NCBI RefSeq assembly: GCF_017357405.1
Contig: NZ_CP071597.1
Coordinates: 2,108,001 to 2,172,000, forward strand
DNA: 64,000 bases
Direction of reading: 5' to 3'
Source: Halomontanus rarus
GTDB lineage: Archaea; Halobacteriota; Halobacteria; Halobacteriales; Natrialbaceae
The first letter of the stretch is position 1. Every line of letters starts with the position of its first letter. The translations under genes were made by a program, and so were the position numbers. Shown here one piece after another: positions 34,442 through 43,832 of the stretch. The notes below the pieces were generated by a model, which ran no database searches, had not been told where the DNA came from, and was given only the letters and a program-made list of their open reading frames with translations.

Positions 34442-37216
34442 ATGAGTGAACTCGAGGAGGAGTACCGCCTCGACTATTTCGAGGAGGAGGGCTTCGAGCG
34501 AAAGGAGTGCTCGGAGTGTGGTGCGCACTTCTGGACGCGCGACCACGGTCGCACGACCTGTGGGGAACCGCCGTGTGCAGAGTACGGGTTCATCGAGAAC
34601 CCGGGATTCGACGACGAGTACAGCCTCGAGGAGATGCGCGAGGCCTACCTCTCGTTTTTCGAGGCCAACGACCACACCCGAATCGACCCGTATCCAGTCG
34701 CGGCCAACCGCTGGCGTGACGACGTCCTGCTGACGCAGGCGTCGATCTACGACTTCCAGCCGCTGGTCACGAGCGGGCGGTCGCCGCCGCCGGCGAACCC
34801 GCTGACGATCAGCCAACCGTGTATCCGGATGCAGGACATCGACAACGTCGGCAAGACCGGCCGACACACGATGGCCTTCGAGATGATGGCCCACCACGCC
34901 TTCAACGTCCGGGAGGACGCCGAGGAGGAGTACGCCTTCGAGGGCGAGGTCTACTGGAAGGACGACGCCGTCCGCTACTGCGACGAACTGTTCGCCTCGC
35001 TGGGCGTCGATCTCGAGGAAGTCATCTACATCGAGGACCCGTGGGTCGGCGGCGGCAACGCCGGCCCCGCCATCGAGGTTATCTTCCGGGGCGTCGAACT
35101 CGCGACGCTCGTCTTCATGTGCATGGAACAGGACCCCGACGGCGAGTTCGAGATGAAAGACGGCAACTCCTACTCCTACATGGACACCTACGTCGTCGAC
35201 ACCGGCTACGGACTCGAGCGCTGGACGTGGGTCTCCCAGGGCACCCCCACCGTGTACGAGGCGATCTACCCGGACATGATCGACTTCCTCAAGGACAACG
35301 CGGAGATCGAACACACTGACGACGAGGCCGCTCTCGTCCACCGCGCCGCTAAACTCGCCGGTCACATGGACATCGACGAGGCCGAGGACATGGAGACCGC
35401 CCGCGGCGAGATCGCCGACCAACTCGAGGTCTCGAGGGAGGAGCTCGAGGACCTGATGGAACCCCTCGAGACGATCTACGCGATCGCAGACCACTGCCGG
35501 ACGCTGGCGTACATGCTCGGCGACGGCATCGTCCCCTCGAACGTCGGGACGGGCTACCTCGCGCGGATGGTCCTCCGGCGGACCAAGCGACTCTGCGACA
35601 CCGTCGGCGTCGACGCCCCGCTGGACGAACTCGTGGACATGCAGGCCGATCGGCTGGGCTACGAGAACCGCGACACGGTTCGCGACATCGTCCGAACGGA
35701 ACTCGAGAAGTACCGCGAGACCCTCGAACGCGGTGGTCGCCGCGTCGAGCAGTTGGCCCAAGAGTACGCCGACCGCGGGGAGGCGATCCCGACGAGCGAA
35801 CTGATCGAGCTCTACGACAGCCACGGCATCCAGCCGGACATGGTCGCGGAGATCGCAGAGGAGACCGGGGCGGACGTACAGATTCCCGACGACTTCTACA
35901 GCCTCGTCGCCGAGCGCCACGAGGGCGGGCAGGCCTTCGAGGACGAGGAGGAAGATGGCGACGAGCGCTTCGACGACCTCCCCGAGACCGAACGGCTCTA
36001 CTACGACGACCAGCAGCGCACCCAGTTCGAGGCCGTCGTTCTGGACGTCTTTGAGCGCGAAGACGGCTACGACGTCGTCCTCGACCAGACGATGTTCTAC
36101 CCCGAAGGCGGCGGTCAGCCCGCCGACCAGGGGACGCTCGCGACCGACGAGACGACCGTCGAGGTTCGCGACGTCCAGATCGAAGACGGCGTGATCCTCC
36201 ACCGAACCGACGAGAGCCCCGGCAAAGGCGAGTTCGTCAACGGACAGGTCAACGCCGCCCGTCGGCGCCAGCTCATGCGCCACCACACGGCGACGCACAT
36301 CATCATGCACTCGGCCCGGCAGGTCCTCGGCGAACACGTTCGCCAGGCCGGCGCCCAGAAGGGCATCGAATCCTCTCGAGTCGACCTGCGCCACTACGAG
36401 CGCATCTCTCGAGAGGACGTCAAGCGGATCGAACTCGTCGCCAACGGGATGGTGATGGACAACACGACCGTCACCCAGGAGTGGCCCCACCGCCACGAGG
36501 CCGAGGCCGAGCACGGCTTCGACCTCTACCAGGGTGGCATCCCGCCGGGAACCAACATTCGGCTGATCCACGTCGCCGAGGACGTCCAGGCCTGCGGCGG
36601 GACCCACGTCGCCCGGACGGGCGACATCGGTGCGATCAAGATCCGAAACACCGAGCGCGTGCAAGACGGCGTCGAGCGCATCACCTTCGCCGCGGGCGAC
36701 GCGGCCGTCGAGGCCACCCAGCGCACCGAAGACGCGCTGTACGACGCCGCCGCCGTGCTTGACGTCGCCCCCGACGAGGTCCCCGACACCGCCGAGCGCT
36801 TCTTCGAGGAGTGGAAGGGGCGCGGTAAGCAGATCGAGGACCTCAAAGAACAGCTCGCCGAGGCCCGCGCGGGCGGCGGTGGCGGCGGCGAGGAAGTCGA
36901 GATCGGCGACGGCACTGCGGTGATCCAGCGCCTCGACACCGACATGGACGAACTCCGGGCCACCGCGAACGCCCTCGCCGAGGACGGGAAGGTCGCGGTG
37001 CTCGGAAGCGGCACCGACGGCGCCCAGTTCGTCGTCGCTGCACCCGACGGTGCCGGGATCAACGCCGGCGAGGTCGTCGGCGAACTCGCCGCGAAGGTCG
37101 GCGGCGGCGGCGGCGGCCCGCCGGACTTCGCACAGGGCGGCGGTCCCGACGAGGCGGCCCTAGACGGGGCGCTCGAGGACGCTCCCGACGTGTTGCGGCA
37201 GGTGCTGAACGCCTGA
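34442..37216 (+). CDS. alaS: Alanyl-tRNA synthetase, archaeal type
   Basis: Charges tRNA-Ala and edits Ser/Gly. The 924-residue protein has the archaeal N-terminal domain with Cys-rich [23 protein letters not shown] (about residues 22-44 by position), class II motifs ([20 protein letters not shown], about 120-140), the editing domain with HHTATH (about 614-619) and CGGTHV (about 719-724), and the C-Ala oligomerisation domain with a [14 protein letters not shown]ly-rich loop. Length fits the archaeal family. The ATG at 34442 gives [18 protein letters not shown], the usual archaeal start; the longer open frame is upstream sequence. Confidence 0.97.
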   Translation: MSELEEEYRLDYFEEEGFERKECSECGAHFWTRDHGRTTCGEPPCAEYGFIENPGFDDEYSLEEMREAYLSFFEANDHTRIDPYPVAANRWRDDVLLTQASIYDFQPLVTSGRSPPPANPLTISQPCIRMQDIDNVGKTGRHTMAFEMMAHHAFNVREDAEEEYAFEGEVYWKDDAVRYCDELFASLGVDLEEVIYIEDPWVGGGNAGPAIEVIFRGVELATLVFMCMEQDPDGEFEMKDGNSYSYMDTYVVDTGYGLERWTWVSQGTPTVYEAIYPDMIDFLKDNAEIEHTDDEAALVHRAAKLAGHMDIDEAEDMETARGEIADQLEVSREELEDLMEPLETIYAIADHCRTLAYMLGDGIVPSNVGTGYLARMVLRRTKRLCDTVGVDAPLDELVDMQADRLGYENRDTVRDIVRTELEKYRETLERGGRRVEQLAQEYADRGEAIPTSELIELYDSHGIQPDMVAEIAEETGADVQIPDDFYSLVAERHEGGQAFEDEEEDGDERFDDLPETERLYYDDQQRTQFEAVVLDVFEREDGYDVVLDQTMFYPEGGGQPADQGTLATDETTVEVRDVQIEDGVILHRTDESPGKGEFVNGQVNAARRRQLMRHHTATHIIMHSARQVLGEHVRQAGAQKGIESSRVDLRHYERISREDVKRIELVANGMVMDNTTVTQEWPHRHEAEAEHGFDLYQGGIPPGTNIRLIHVAEDVQACGGTHVARTGDIGAIKIRNTERVQDGVERITFAAGDAAVEATQRTEDALYDAAAVLDVAPDEVPDTAERFFEEWKGRGKQIEDLKEQLAEARAGGGGGGEEVEIGDGTAVIQRLDTDMDELRATANALAEDGKVAVLGSGTDGAQFVVAAPDGAGINAGEVVGELAAKVGGGGGGPPDFAQGGGPDEAALDGALEDAPDVLRQVLNA

Positions 37217-37239
37217 ACCCGCGGAACTTCGAAATCGAA

Positions 37240-37260
37240 ATCTGCGTTTTCTTTTCACCG
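37240..37260 (+). terminator. T-rich terminator after alaS
   Basis: About 25 bp after the alaS stop the plus strand reads CTGCGTTTTCTTTTCACC. T-rich stretches without a strong hairpin are the usual archaeal terminators. Confidence 0.4.
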
Positions 37261-37347
37261 GTGATTAGCGCAGTTCTCACAGAAGTATAGAGCCGTTCGT
37301 CACCGACTCACGACGTTCGAGAGACGGAAAACCGGCGGGAGAGGAGT

Positions 37348-37839
37348 TTAGTCCTCGGCGGGAACCGTTCGAGAACCGCGATCGATCGCAGGTCTCGCGA
37401 GCGCGATCGTGCGACCGAGGAGGTACAGCGAGGCGGTCGCGACGCCGGTCCGGGTGAACGCGAGGACGAACGTCTCGACCGCGATGTTCGGCGGACCGGA
37501 CGGCCGGAGTATCGTCGCGGCGCCGGCGAGCAGGAACCAGAACAGGATCACCGGAGCGAGGACGAGTCCCTCGCGAAGGACGGACGACACCGACTCCTCA
37601 CGCGCACCACGATCGGAGAACGAGTCCGCGAGCGAGACGCTCCGGACGAGCACGTAGAGGGCTGCGATCGCCGTCCCAGTGAGGATCGCACCTGCCCGTG
37701 CGTACTCGCCGAGTTGACCGAGGAAATTCGCGTTGTTCAGCAGGGCCAGCGCGCCTCCCAGCACGTACCAGCCGAGCAAGATACTGCCGACGGCCAGGCT
37801 CTCCCTGGTGAGCGATCGAACGGAGAGAGTAGCGGACAT
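37348..37839 (-). CDS. Four-helix membrane protein (unknown)
   Basis: A 163-residue membrane protein with four helices (about residues 14-35, 45-67, 88-110, 122-145) in two similar-looking pairs, each followed by a polar loop with L-x-D-x-F-S-D and R-T-I-A-L-A. No named family is recognised and no catalytic motif is seen. It is monocistronic and divergent from the hydrolase-like gene. Confidence 0.7.
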   Translation of the reverse strand: MSATLSVRSLTRESLAVGSILLGWYVLGGALALLNNANFLGQLGEYARAGAILTGTAIAALYVLVRSVSLADSFSDRGAREESVSSVLREGLVLAPVILFWFLLAGAATILRPSGPPNIAVETFVLAFTRTGVATASLYLLGRTIALARPAIDRGSRTVPAED

Positions 37840-37975
37840 AGTGGATAGTTGTGCCGTCGTATTCGGAAGTCAGTGCACCTGTTGTAATAAAGGCCGACCG
37901 TCATGGGTGGCTGATGTTTCACCGATAGCGCGACGAATCGAAACCATCGTCGGTCTCCGGTCCGTTCGCTCGCTC

Positions 37976-38767
37976 ATGCCGACCGCATCGAACGGCGACG
38001 TCTCGCTGTACTATCGTGTCGACGGGGACGGGAGCGAGAGCAGTACACCGGTCGTCTTCGTCTCCGAGGCCGGCCTCGGCGGCTGGTCGTGGGGCTGGCA
38101 ACACGCTGCACTCACCGGCCCGTTCGAGACCGTCGTCTGGGACCTCCGGGGGACCGGCCGCTCGGACGCCCCGTCGGGACCGTACGACCTCGAGACGCTC
38201 GCGAGCGACCTCGAGGCCGTCCTCGCCGACTGCAGCGTCCGGAAGGCCCACGTCGTCGCCGCCGGGTTCGGCGGGGCCGTCGCGCTCACGGCCGCCCGCA
38301 CCTCGAGTCGGATCGAGACGCTGACCCTGCTCGGGACCGCCGCCCGCGAGGACGCCTTCGAACTCGAGGACCTGCTCGCACCGCCAGACGACCGCGAGGC
38401 GCTCGAGGAGTCCCTCGAGTCCGCACTCTCCGCCGAGTTTCGAGACGCCCAGCCCGAGGTCTGTGAGGGGATCGTCGACTGGCGAGCCGACGGCGACGCC
38501 GACGAGGCGGGCTGGCGGGCACAGCTCGCCGCGCTCGAGGGGTTCGACGCGAGAGAGTGGCTGGTCGAGCTCACCTTGCCGACGCTCGTCTGTCACGGGA
38601 CGGGCGACGAACTCGTCCCGGCGGACGCGGGCCGCGACCTCGCCCGCGGACTCCCGCGCGGGCAGTTCGAACCGCTCGATGGCGCCGGTCACCTCTGTTT
38701 CGTCGAGCGGTCTCGGACGGTCAACGACCGGATTCTGGGCTTTCTCGAGTCGTACGAGGACGGGTAG
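37976..38767 (+). CDS. Alpha/beta-hydrolase fold protein lacking the nucleophile
   Basis: A 263-residue alpha/beta-hydrolase. The oxyanion strand VVFVSEAGLGGWSWGW, the DLRGTGRSDAP turn (about residues 56-66), the acid residue in HGTGDELV (Asp211) and the histidine in DGAGHLCF (His239) are in place. The nucleophile elbow, normally G-x-S-x-G, reads VVAAGFGG at 93-100, so Gly97 stands where Ser, Asp or Cys is expected. Either the enzyme is inactive, uses another chemistry, or binds a ligand without hydrolysis. The ATG at 37976 is chosen over a long upstream open frame. It precedes a degenerate AMP-forming ligase gene on the same strand. Confidence 0.85.
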   Translation: MPTASNGDVSLYYRVDGDGSESSTPVVFVSEAGLGGWSWGWQHAALTGPFETVVWDLRGTGRSDAPSGPYDLETLASDLEAVLADCSVRKAHVVAAGFGGAVALTAARTSSRIETLTLLGTAAREDAFELEDLLAPPDDREALEESLESALSAEFRDAQPEVCEGIVDWRADGDADEAGWRAQLAALEGFDAREWLVELTLPTLVCHGTGDELVPADAGRDLARGLPRGQFEPLDGAGHLCFVERSRTVNDRILGFLESYEDG

Positions 38768-38872
38768 CTCGCCGCCGTCCGACGGCCGTCGCCGCCGTCG
38801 TCGACCGCAGCGAACACAACCCGCCGTCTTGCAACCCCCGCCACTACGGCGCTGGCCGCCGTAGCCGCCCCC

Positions 38873-40201
38873 ATGACGTTCTCCCTCGACGCTCGAGCGG
38901 CCCACTGGGGTGATCGAACGGCGGTCGTCGACGTTTCGGAGGCCCGGCGGGACGAGGAGGCGGAAACGATCGACCGAGACCGCTACTCGTATGCGGAGCT
39001 CGCGGCGATCGCCGAGCGGTTCGCCGCCTCCCTCGCCGATCGCGACGTCGACGCCGGCGACACCGTCTGCGTCGTCAGCCGAAACCGGGTCCGCGTGCTC
39101 GCGCTGTTCTTCGCCTGTCGCCGACTCGGAGCGACGTTCGCACCGCTCTCGCACCGACTGACGCCGAAGACGGTTTCCCGGCCGCTCGAGCGACTCGAGC
39201 CCGCGATCGTCGTGACCGAGTCGGCCCAGCGGGACCTGACGCGGGCGGTTCAGCACGCGAAGACGGTGGCGTTCGACGAACTGGGCCGGAGTGGCGACGC
39301 GGGAACCGATTCCGATGCCGACGCCGGGTTCGATACAGCGCCCAATCTCGAGACGGAGACGCCGGTTCCCGACGGAACGCCGCTGGTTACCCTCCACGAC
39401 GACCCGGAGGCCACAGACTCGGATCGCGGCGCGGACCCGGACCCGGACGCGGCCGTTACCTTCTCCGAACGCGCCGTCGAGGCCAACTGCCGCGCCGTCG
39501 CGACCACCTGGGGACTCGGCCGGGCCGACTGCACGCCGCTGCTCCTCCCGCTGTCGGCTCCCGACGGGCTCTTACGGACCGCACTCCCCACGCTCTACTC
39601 GGCGGGCACGCTCCTGCTCGACCGCGCCTTCGACCCCGGAGACACGCTCGAGGCGATCCGGCGCGAACCCGTGACCTGGCTCGCGGGTCGCACGGCGGAG
39701 CTCCGCGACCTCGCTGCGAACGACGACGCCGACGCCCTCGGGGCGCTCGAGTGGGTCGTCGGCGAGGGTCCGGTTTCCGAGGAGGTTCGGAACGCGTTCC
39801 TCGAGCGCGGCGTTCCCGTAGCCGGCGCCTACGGCTGTCACGCGTGTCCGACCGCGCTGGCCCAGCCGGTCGGCGGTGGAATCGGGGGCGAGGCCGGGAT
39901 CGAGGCCGAGTCGGCGGCTGGAACCGAGATCCAGACCGAACCCGGAGACGGCGGCGTCGGCTACCCGCTCTTCGACTGTCGCGTTCGGCTCGTCGCCGAC
40001 GACTCCGTCGTAGAGGGTGCCGGTGAAGGGAGACTCGAGGTGGCGGGGCCGATGGTCGCCGACGGTGCGAGCGGATCCGACGACGCCGAGGCCGCAACCG
40101 ACTGGGTCGCCACGGGTAACCGATTCCGTCGCGACGAGGACGGCCGATACTATCCGGCCGATCTCGAGGACGACGTGGCCGGTGCGGTCGACGAATCCTG
40201 A
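38873..40201 (+). CDS. ANL-superfamily (AMP-binding) protein, degenerate
   Basis: A 442-residue protein similar to acyl-CoA synthetases. The N-terminal subdomain is recognisable: YSYAELAAIAERFAASLADRDVDAGDTVCVVSRNRVRVLALFFACRRLGATFAPLSHRLT (by position about residues 39-95), and later LLLPLSAPDGLLRTALPTL, EWVVGEGPVSEEVRNAF and AYGCHACPTALAQP. But the A3 P-loop (normally [ST]-[SG]-G-[ST]-[TG]-G-x-P-K) is absent; at that place (about 180-205) there is an acidic low-complexity insert. The C-terminal domain is also reduced to about 30 residues. It is likely not a normal adenylating enzyme. It is preceded by the hydrolase-like gene and the two may be linked. Confidence 0.8.
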   Translation: MTFSLDARAAHWGDRTAVVDVSEARRDEEAETIDRDRYSYAELAAIAERFAASLADRDVDAGDTVCVVSRNRVRVLALFFACRRLGATFAPLSHRLTPKTVSRPLERLEPAIVVTESAQRDLTRAVQHAKTVAFDELGRSGDAGTDSDADAGFDTAPNLETETPVPDGTPLVTLHDDPEATDSDRGADPDPDAAVTFSERAVEANCRAVATTWGLGRADCTPLLLPLSAPDGLLRTALPTLYSAGTLLLDRAFDPGDTLEAIRREPVTWLAGRTAELRDLAANDDADALGALEWVVGEGPVSEEVRNAFLERGVPVAGAYGCHACPTALAQPVGGGIGGEAGIEAESAAGTEIQTEPGDGGVGYPLFDCRVRLVADDSVVEGAGEGRLEVAGPMVADGASGSDDAEAATDWVATGNRFRRDEDGRYYPADLEDDVAGAVDES

Positions 40202-40236
40202 CCGAGGACGACTGGCCGACGAATCCTGACCGAGGA
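40189..40236 (+). repeat. Short tandem duplication across a stop codon
   Basis: The 20-mer CGACGAATCCTGACCGAGGA occurs at 40189-40208 and again at 40217-40236, a 28-bp period. The first copy contains the stop codon of the ANL gene; the second is just downstream. This looks like a recent slippage or duplication. Confidence 0.8.
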
Positions 40237-40352
40237 ACCCGATCGAAAATGTCGACACCGCGCCCGAGACGGGCGTGAACGGTCGCAGGTAGCGGCAAAC
40301 CTCGGTCCGAGTCACAAGGCCTTTTCCGTTAGCGCCGCTTCCCACGTCACGA

Positions 40353-41189
40353 ATGACGCAGCTACGAATCGCCGTCCTGAACGCCTCCCACCGGGACGCG
40401 AATACGACGCGAAACTTCCGACGCGAACTCGACGCCTCGGTCGCCGAGTTCGATGTCACCGGCGGTCACCTGCCCAGTGACTTCGAGTACGACGCGGCCG
40501 TCGTCACGGGCTCGAGATCGTCGGTCTACTGGGACGAAGACTGGATTCCGGCGACCAAGAACTGGGTTGCCGACGCCATCGACCACGGTCTGCCGTTCCT
40601 GGGGATCTGTTGGGGCCACCAGCTGCTGGCAGACGTCCTCGGGGGAACGGTCGAGGACATGGGCGTCTACGAGATCGGCTACAACGAGATCGAGCACACC
40701 GGCGACTGTCGGCTGTTCGACGGCATCAGTCAACGCTTTACGGCGTTCGCGACCCACTCCGACGAGGTGTCGGAGCTGCCGCCCGGGGCGAAACCCCTCG
40801 CCGAGAACGAGTACTCGAACCACGGCTTCCGCAAGGGCAGCGTCTTCGGCGTCCAGTTTCACCCCGAGTACGACCAGCGGACGGCCCGCGAATTGACCGA
40901 AGAGAAAGAGCTCACCGACGAGCGCCGCGAGTCCGTCCTCGCGGAGATCACCGACGAGAACTACGAGCGAGCCTGCGAGGCCAAACAGGTCTTCGACAAC
41001 TACCTCGAGTACGTTCGCGAGGTCCGGTCGGGAGCGGCCGACACGGCCGTTCCGTCGTCGGTACACGACAGCGAGGGCGAGGTCGGGAACGAAGACGAAG
41101 ACGAAAGCGAGGCCGAACCGCAGCGCGTGGAGACGAACGAAACGTCGACCGACGCACTTCTCGACTCGCCGACGGCGAAGACGGACTGA
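40353..41189 (+). CDS. Class I glutamine amidotransferase (GMP synthase-like)
   Basis: A 278-residue GATase1 protein. The triad is visible: the nucleophile Cys86 in GICWGHQ, and His170 and Glu172 in VQFHPEYD. The domain is stand-alone; no synthetase domain is fused. Family members hydrolyse glutamine or act on gamma-glutamyl bonds (as PuuD-like or GMP synthase-like). The last ~45 residues (EGEVGNEDEDESEAEPQ...) are an acidic low-complexity tail. A TATA-like CCTTTTCCGTTAG lies about 25-35 bp before the ATG. Confidence 0.9.
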   Translation: MTQLRIAVLNASHRDANTTRNFRRELDASVAEFDVTGGHLPSDFEYDAAVVTGSRSSVYWDEDWIPATKNWVADAIDHGLPFLGICWGHQLLADVLGGTVEDMGVYEIGYNEIEHTGDCRLFDGISQRFTAFATHSDEVSELPPGAKPLAENEYSNHGFRKGSVFGVQFHPEYDQRTARELTEEKELTDERRESVLAEITDENYERACEAKQVFDNYLEYVREVRSGAADTAVPSSVHDSEGEVGNEDEDESEAEPQRVETNETSTDALLDSPTAKTD

Positions 41190-41310
41190 GTGGACGAACC
41201 GAGCGGATCGAGGCGGTTTCAATCTGGGGGGTTCTCACCGGAGTCCTGCTCCAGACCACCACCGCTCGCTGACGGGAGCGCTTTTCATCGCCGCCGTCGC
41301 ACGATAGGTC

Positions 41311-42498
41311 ATGCTCGATTACCTCTCCCTCGAGGCCGACCTCGACGAGGAAGAACGGCTGATCCGGGACACGGCCCGCGAGTTCGTCGCCGACCGCGTC
41401 CGACCCGAGATCGGCGGCCACTTCGAGAACGGAACCTTCCCTGCCGACCTGATCCCCGAGATGGGCGAGATGGGGTTCTACGCGCCCAATCTCGAGGGAT
41501 ACGGCTCTCCCGGCGTGTCCGAAACCGCGTACGGACTCCTGATGCAGGAACTCGAGGCCTGTGACTCGGGATTGCGCTCGATGGCCTCCGTGCAGGGTGC
41601 GCTGGTGATGTATCCCATCCACGCCTACGGGAGCGAGGCCCAGAAGGAAGAGTGGCTCCCCGCACTCGGCGAGGGCGAGGCGGTGGGCTGTTTCGGGCTC
41701 ACCGAACCCGAACACGGCTCGGACCCTGCAGGGATGGAGACGTACGCGGAGCGGAGCGGGGATGGGGACGAGTTCGTCCTCAACGGCTCGAAGACCTGGA
41801 TCACCAACTCCCCGATCGCCGACGTCGCGCTGGTGTGGGCGCGAGATCGCTCGAGTGAGAGTGCAGGTGATGGCGAGAGCGCTCCCGTCCGCGGCTTCCT
41901 CGTGGAGACGGACCGCGACGGCGTCTCGACGGACGAGATCGACGAGAAACTGTCGATGCGGGCCTCCATCACGGGCACCGTCGACCTGACCGACGTCCGG
42001 ATCCCCGAGACGAACGTCCTCCCCGGCGTCTCCGGGATGAAGGGGCCGCTCTCCTGTCTCACGCAGGCTCGTTACGGCATCGCCTGGGGTGCTGTGGGGG
42101 CCGCTCGAGACTGTTTCGAGGTCGCTCGAGAGTACGCCGGCGACCGCGAGCAGTTCGGCGGCCCGATCGCTCGCTTCCAGCTGCAACAGGAGAAACTCGC
42201 GGAGATGGCGACCCAGATCGCGCTGGGACAGCTCCTCGTCTACCGGCTCGCCGAACTGAAAGAACGCGGTGACCTCCGTCCCCAGCAGGTTTCGATGGCC
42301 AAACGCAACAACGTCCGGATGGCCCGGAACGTCGCTCGCACGGCCCGCGAGATGCTCGGCGGGAACGGTATCACGACGGATTACTCGCCGATGCGCCACA
42401 TGGCGAACATGGAGACGGTGTACACCTACGAGGGGACCCACGACATCCACACGCTGGTGCTGGGGCAGGATCTGACCGGAATCGCAGCCTTCGAGTGA
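41311..42498 (+). CDS. Acyl-CoA dehydrogenase (glutaryl-CoA dehydrogenase-like)
   Basis: A 395-residue FAD enzyme that oxidises acyl-CoA to enoyl-CoA. It has the signatures GCFGLTEPEHGSDPAGM (about residues 127-143), SKTWITNSPIADVALVWA (about 158-176), RYGIAWGAVGAARDCFEVAREYAGDREQFG (by position about 250-280) and the catalytic Glu in YTYEGTHDIH (about 373-382). The pattern is closest to glutaryl-CoA dehydrogenase-like members, but substrate specificity cannot be fixed from sequence. No ETF gene is beside it. A TATA-like GCGCTTTTCATCG lies about 22-33 bp before the ATG. Confidence 0.94.
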   Translation: MLDYLSLEADLDEEERLIRDTAREFVADRVRPEIGGHFENGTFPADLIPEMGEMGFYAPNLEGYGSPGVSETAYGLLMQELEACDSGLRSMASVQGALVMYPIHAYGSEAQKEEWLPALGEGEAVGCFGLTEPEHGSDPAGMETYAERSGDGDEFVLNGSKTWITNSPIADVALVWARDRSSESAGDGESAPVRGFLVETDRDGVSTDEIDEKLSMRASITGTVDLTDVRIPETNVLPGVSGMKGPLSCLTQARYGIAWGAVGAARDCFEVAREYAGDREQFGGPIARFQLQQEKLAEMATQIALGQLLVYRLAELKERGDLRPQQVSMAKRNNVRMARNVARTAREMLGGNGITTDYSPMRHMANMETVYTYEGTHDIHTLVLGQDLTGIAAFE

Positions 42499-42640
42499 GT
42501 GTACGGAAACGGACGGTTTCGAGAGCGTTCGAAGCCGAATCGGTCGTTCCGAGAGCGACCGAAACGCGGGTGCGATCTGGTGCTGTCACCGAAAGAGGAA
42601 GATTGAAAGTTTTACAACAGGCGGCTGACAGTGTGTAGGT

Positions 42641-42955
42641 ATGTCAGCGGAACCGGACGACCACGCGACGAGGCGGGAGACGATCGTCTCCAGTGTTCGA
42701 GAGACGCTCGACGGCAGATTCGTCGGGTTACTCGGTGTCGGCATCGTCGCGGGATACGTCGTCACCACGTTGTTGAGCACGGATAGCGTCGCACTCCCGG
42801 TCGTCGGACCGGTATCCGGTCAACTCCTCGGGATCGTCGGACTCGCGGCGTTCGCCGTCGCGTATCAACGGTTCGGCTGTGCCGGAAGCTGTGGCTCGTC
42901 CGGAGACTGCGGGTGTTCGGACGAGTGTGGCAATCGGTGCTCGTACGACTCGTGA
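42641..42955 (+). CDS. Small membrane protein with cysteine-rich tail
   Basis: A 104-residue protein with two transmembrane helices (about residues 28-45 and 54-78). After the second helix the chain ends in CAGSCGSSGDCGCSDECGNR (about 82-101) with one more Cys, seven cysteines in 21 residues. Such a tail could bind metal or form disulfides if outside. A TATA-like AAAGTTTTACAAC lies about 25-36 bp upstream. I do not recognise a family. It is followed by the methyltransferase gene on the same strand. Confidence 0.75.
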   Translation: MSAEPDDHATRRETIVSSVRETLDGRFVGLLGVGIVAGYVVTTLLSTDSVALPVVGPVSGQLLGIVGLAAFAVAYQRFGCAGSCGSSGDCGCSDECGNRCSYDS

Positions 42956-43025
42956 CCGGAGCGGAAACCGCCCGAATCGCGTTTCCGGCGGCACGCTTTT
43001 CTCGACGGCCGCCGAGTCGCCGACC

Positions 43026-43817
43026 ATGCGAACACGAACGCGAACGGTGCTCTCGGTCCCCATCGAACGCGAGGGAACGCTCCCGCTGGCGTTCCCGGAC
43101 GACCTCCGATTTCCCGACGCGCTCGTCGGGGAGTTCCTCGAGCGCGATACGGACGCTGGCGACACAGTCCTCGATCCCTTCGCCGGGTTCGGGACGGTGC
43201 TCCGGGTCGCCGCGGACCTCGAGCGGCGGGCCTACGGCCTCGAGTACGACGCGGAGAAGGTCACTTACGCGAGGGAGCGACTCGAGGCCGTTTCCGACGG
43301 TGATTCGAACTCGGGAGCGGGTGTGTATTCGGGTTCGGATTCGGATTCGAACGCAGAACCGGAATCGACCTCGCCCCCGACTCCGACCCTCCGCCACGGC
43401 GACGCCCTCGAGTTCTCGAGCTACGACCTTCCCGAATTCGACTACTGCTTCACCTCGCCGCCGTTCGCGACCGACGGCACGACGGTGGACCCGCTGCGGG
43501 ACTACGCGGGCGAGAGCGACTACGAGACCTACTTAGAGGACCTGCAGGACGTCTTCACGCAGGTGAGCCGACGGATGCGACCCGGTGGGCGTGTCGTCCT
43601 CGAGGTCTCGAACCTGAAACACGACGGCGAGGTGACGACGCTCGCTTGGGACGTCGCCGATTCGGTCGGCGAGGTACTCGATTTTCAGGGCGAGGTGATC
43701 GTCGCGTGGGAGGGCGACGAGACGGACGGCTACGGGGAGACGGACGAGGGCATTTACGGATACGGCTACGACCACAGCTACTGTCTCGTGTTCGAAGCCG
43801 TCGAGGACGGATCGTGA
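43026..43817 (+). CDS. SAM-dependent methyltransferase with TSPPF motif (DNA m4C/m6A-like)
   Basis: A 263-residue methyltransferase. SAM motif I is VLDPFAGFGT (48-57), preceded by FPDALVGEFLERDTDAGD; motif IV is TSPPF (143-147). TSPPY/F is typical of beta-class m4C DNA methyltransferases, but there motif IV precedes motif I; here the order is I then IV. Between them is an S/D/E-rich linker (about 92-120). No target-recognition domain and no restriction gene is near. It could be an orphan DNA methylase or an RNA (Trm-like) enzyme. The ATG at 43026 is chosen over an open frame starting at 42879. Confidence 0.82.
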   Translation: MRTRTRTVLSVPIEREGTLPLAFPDDLRFPDALVGEFLERDTDAGDTVLDPFAGFGTVLRVAADLERRAYGLEYDAEKVTYARERLEAVSDGDSNSGAGVYSGSDSDSNAEPESTSPPTPTLRHGDALEFSSYDLPEFDYCFTSPPFATDGTTVDPLRDYAGESDYETYLEDLQDVFTQVSRRMRPGGRVVLEVSNLKHDGEVTTLAWDVADSVGEVLDFQGEVIVAWEGDETDGYGETDEGIYGYGYDHSYCLVFEAVEDGS

Positions 43818-43832
43818 TCGCAGCCGTTCCGA

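Noticed and set aside
34229..36664. Long minus-strand open frame of 811 codons opposite alaS
   Set aside because: Val/Leu/Asp/Arg-rich antisense shadow without domains; alaS on the plus strand is certain.
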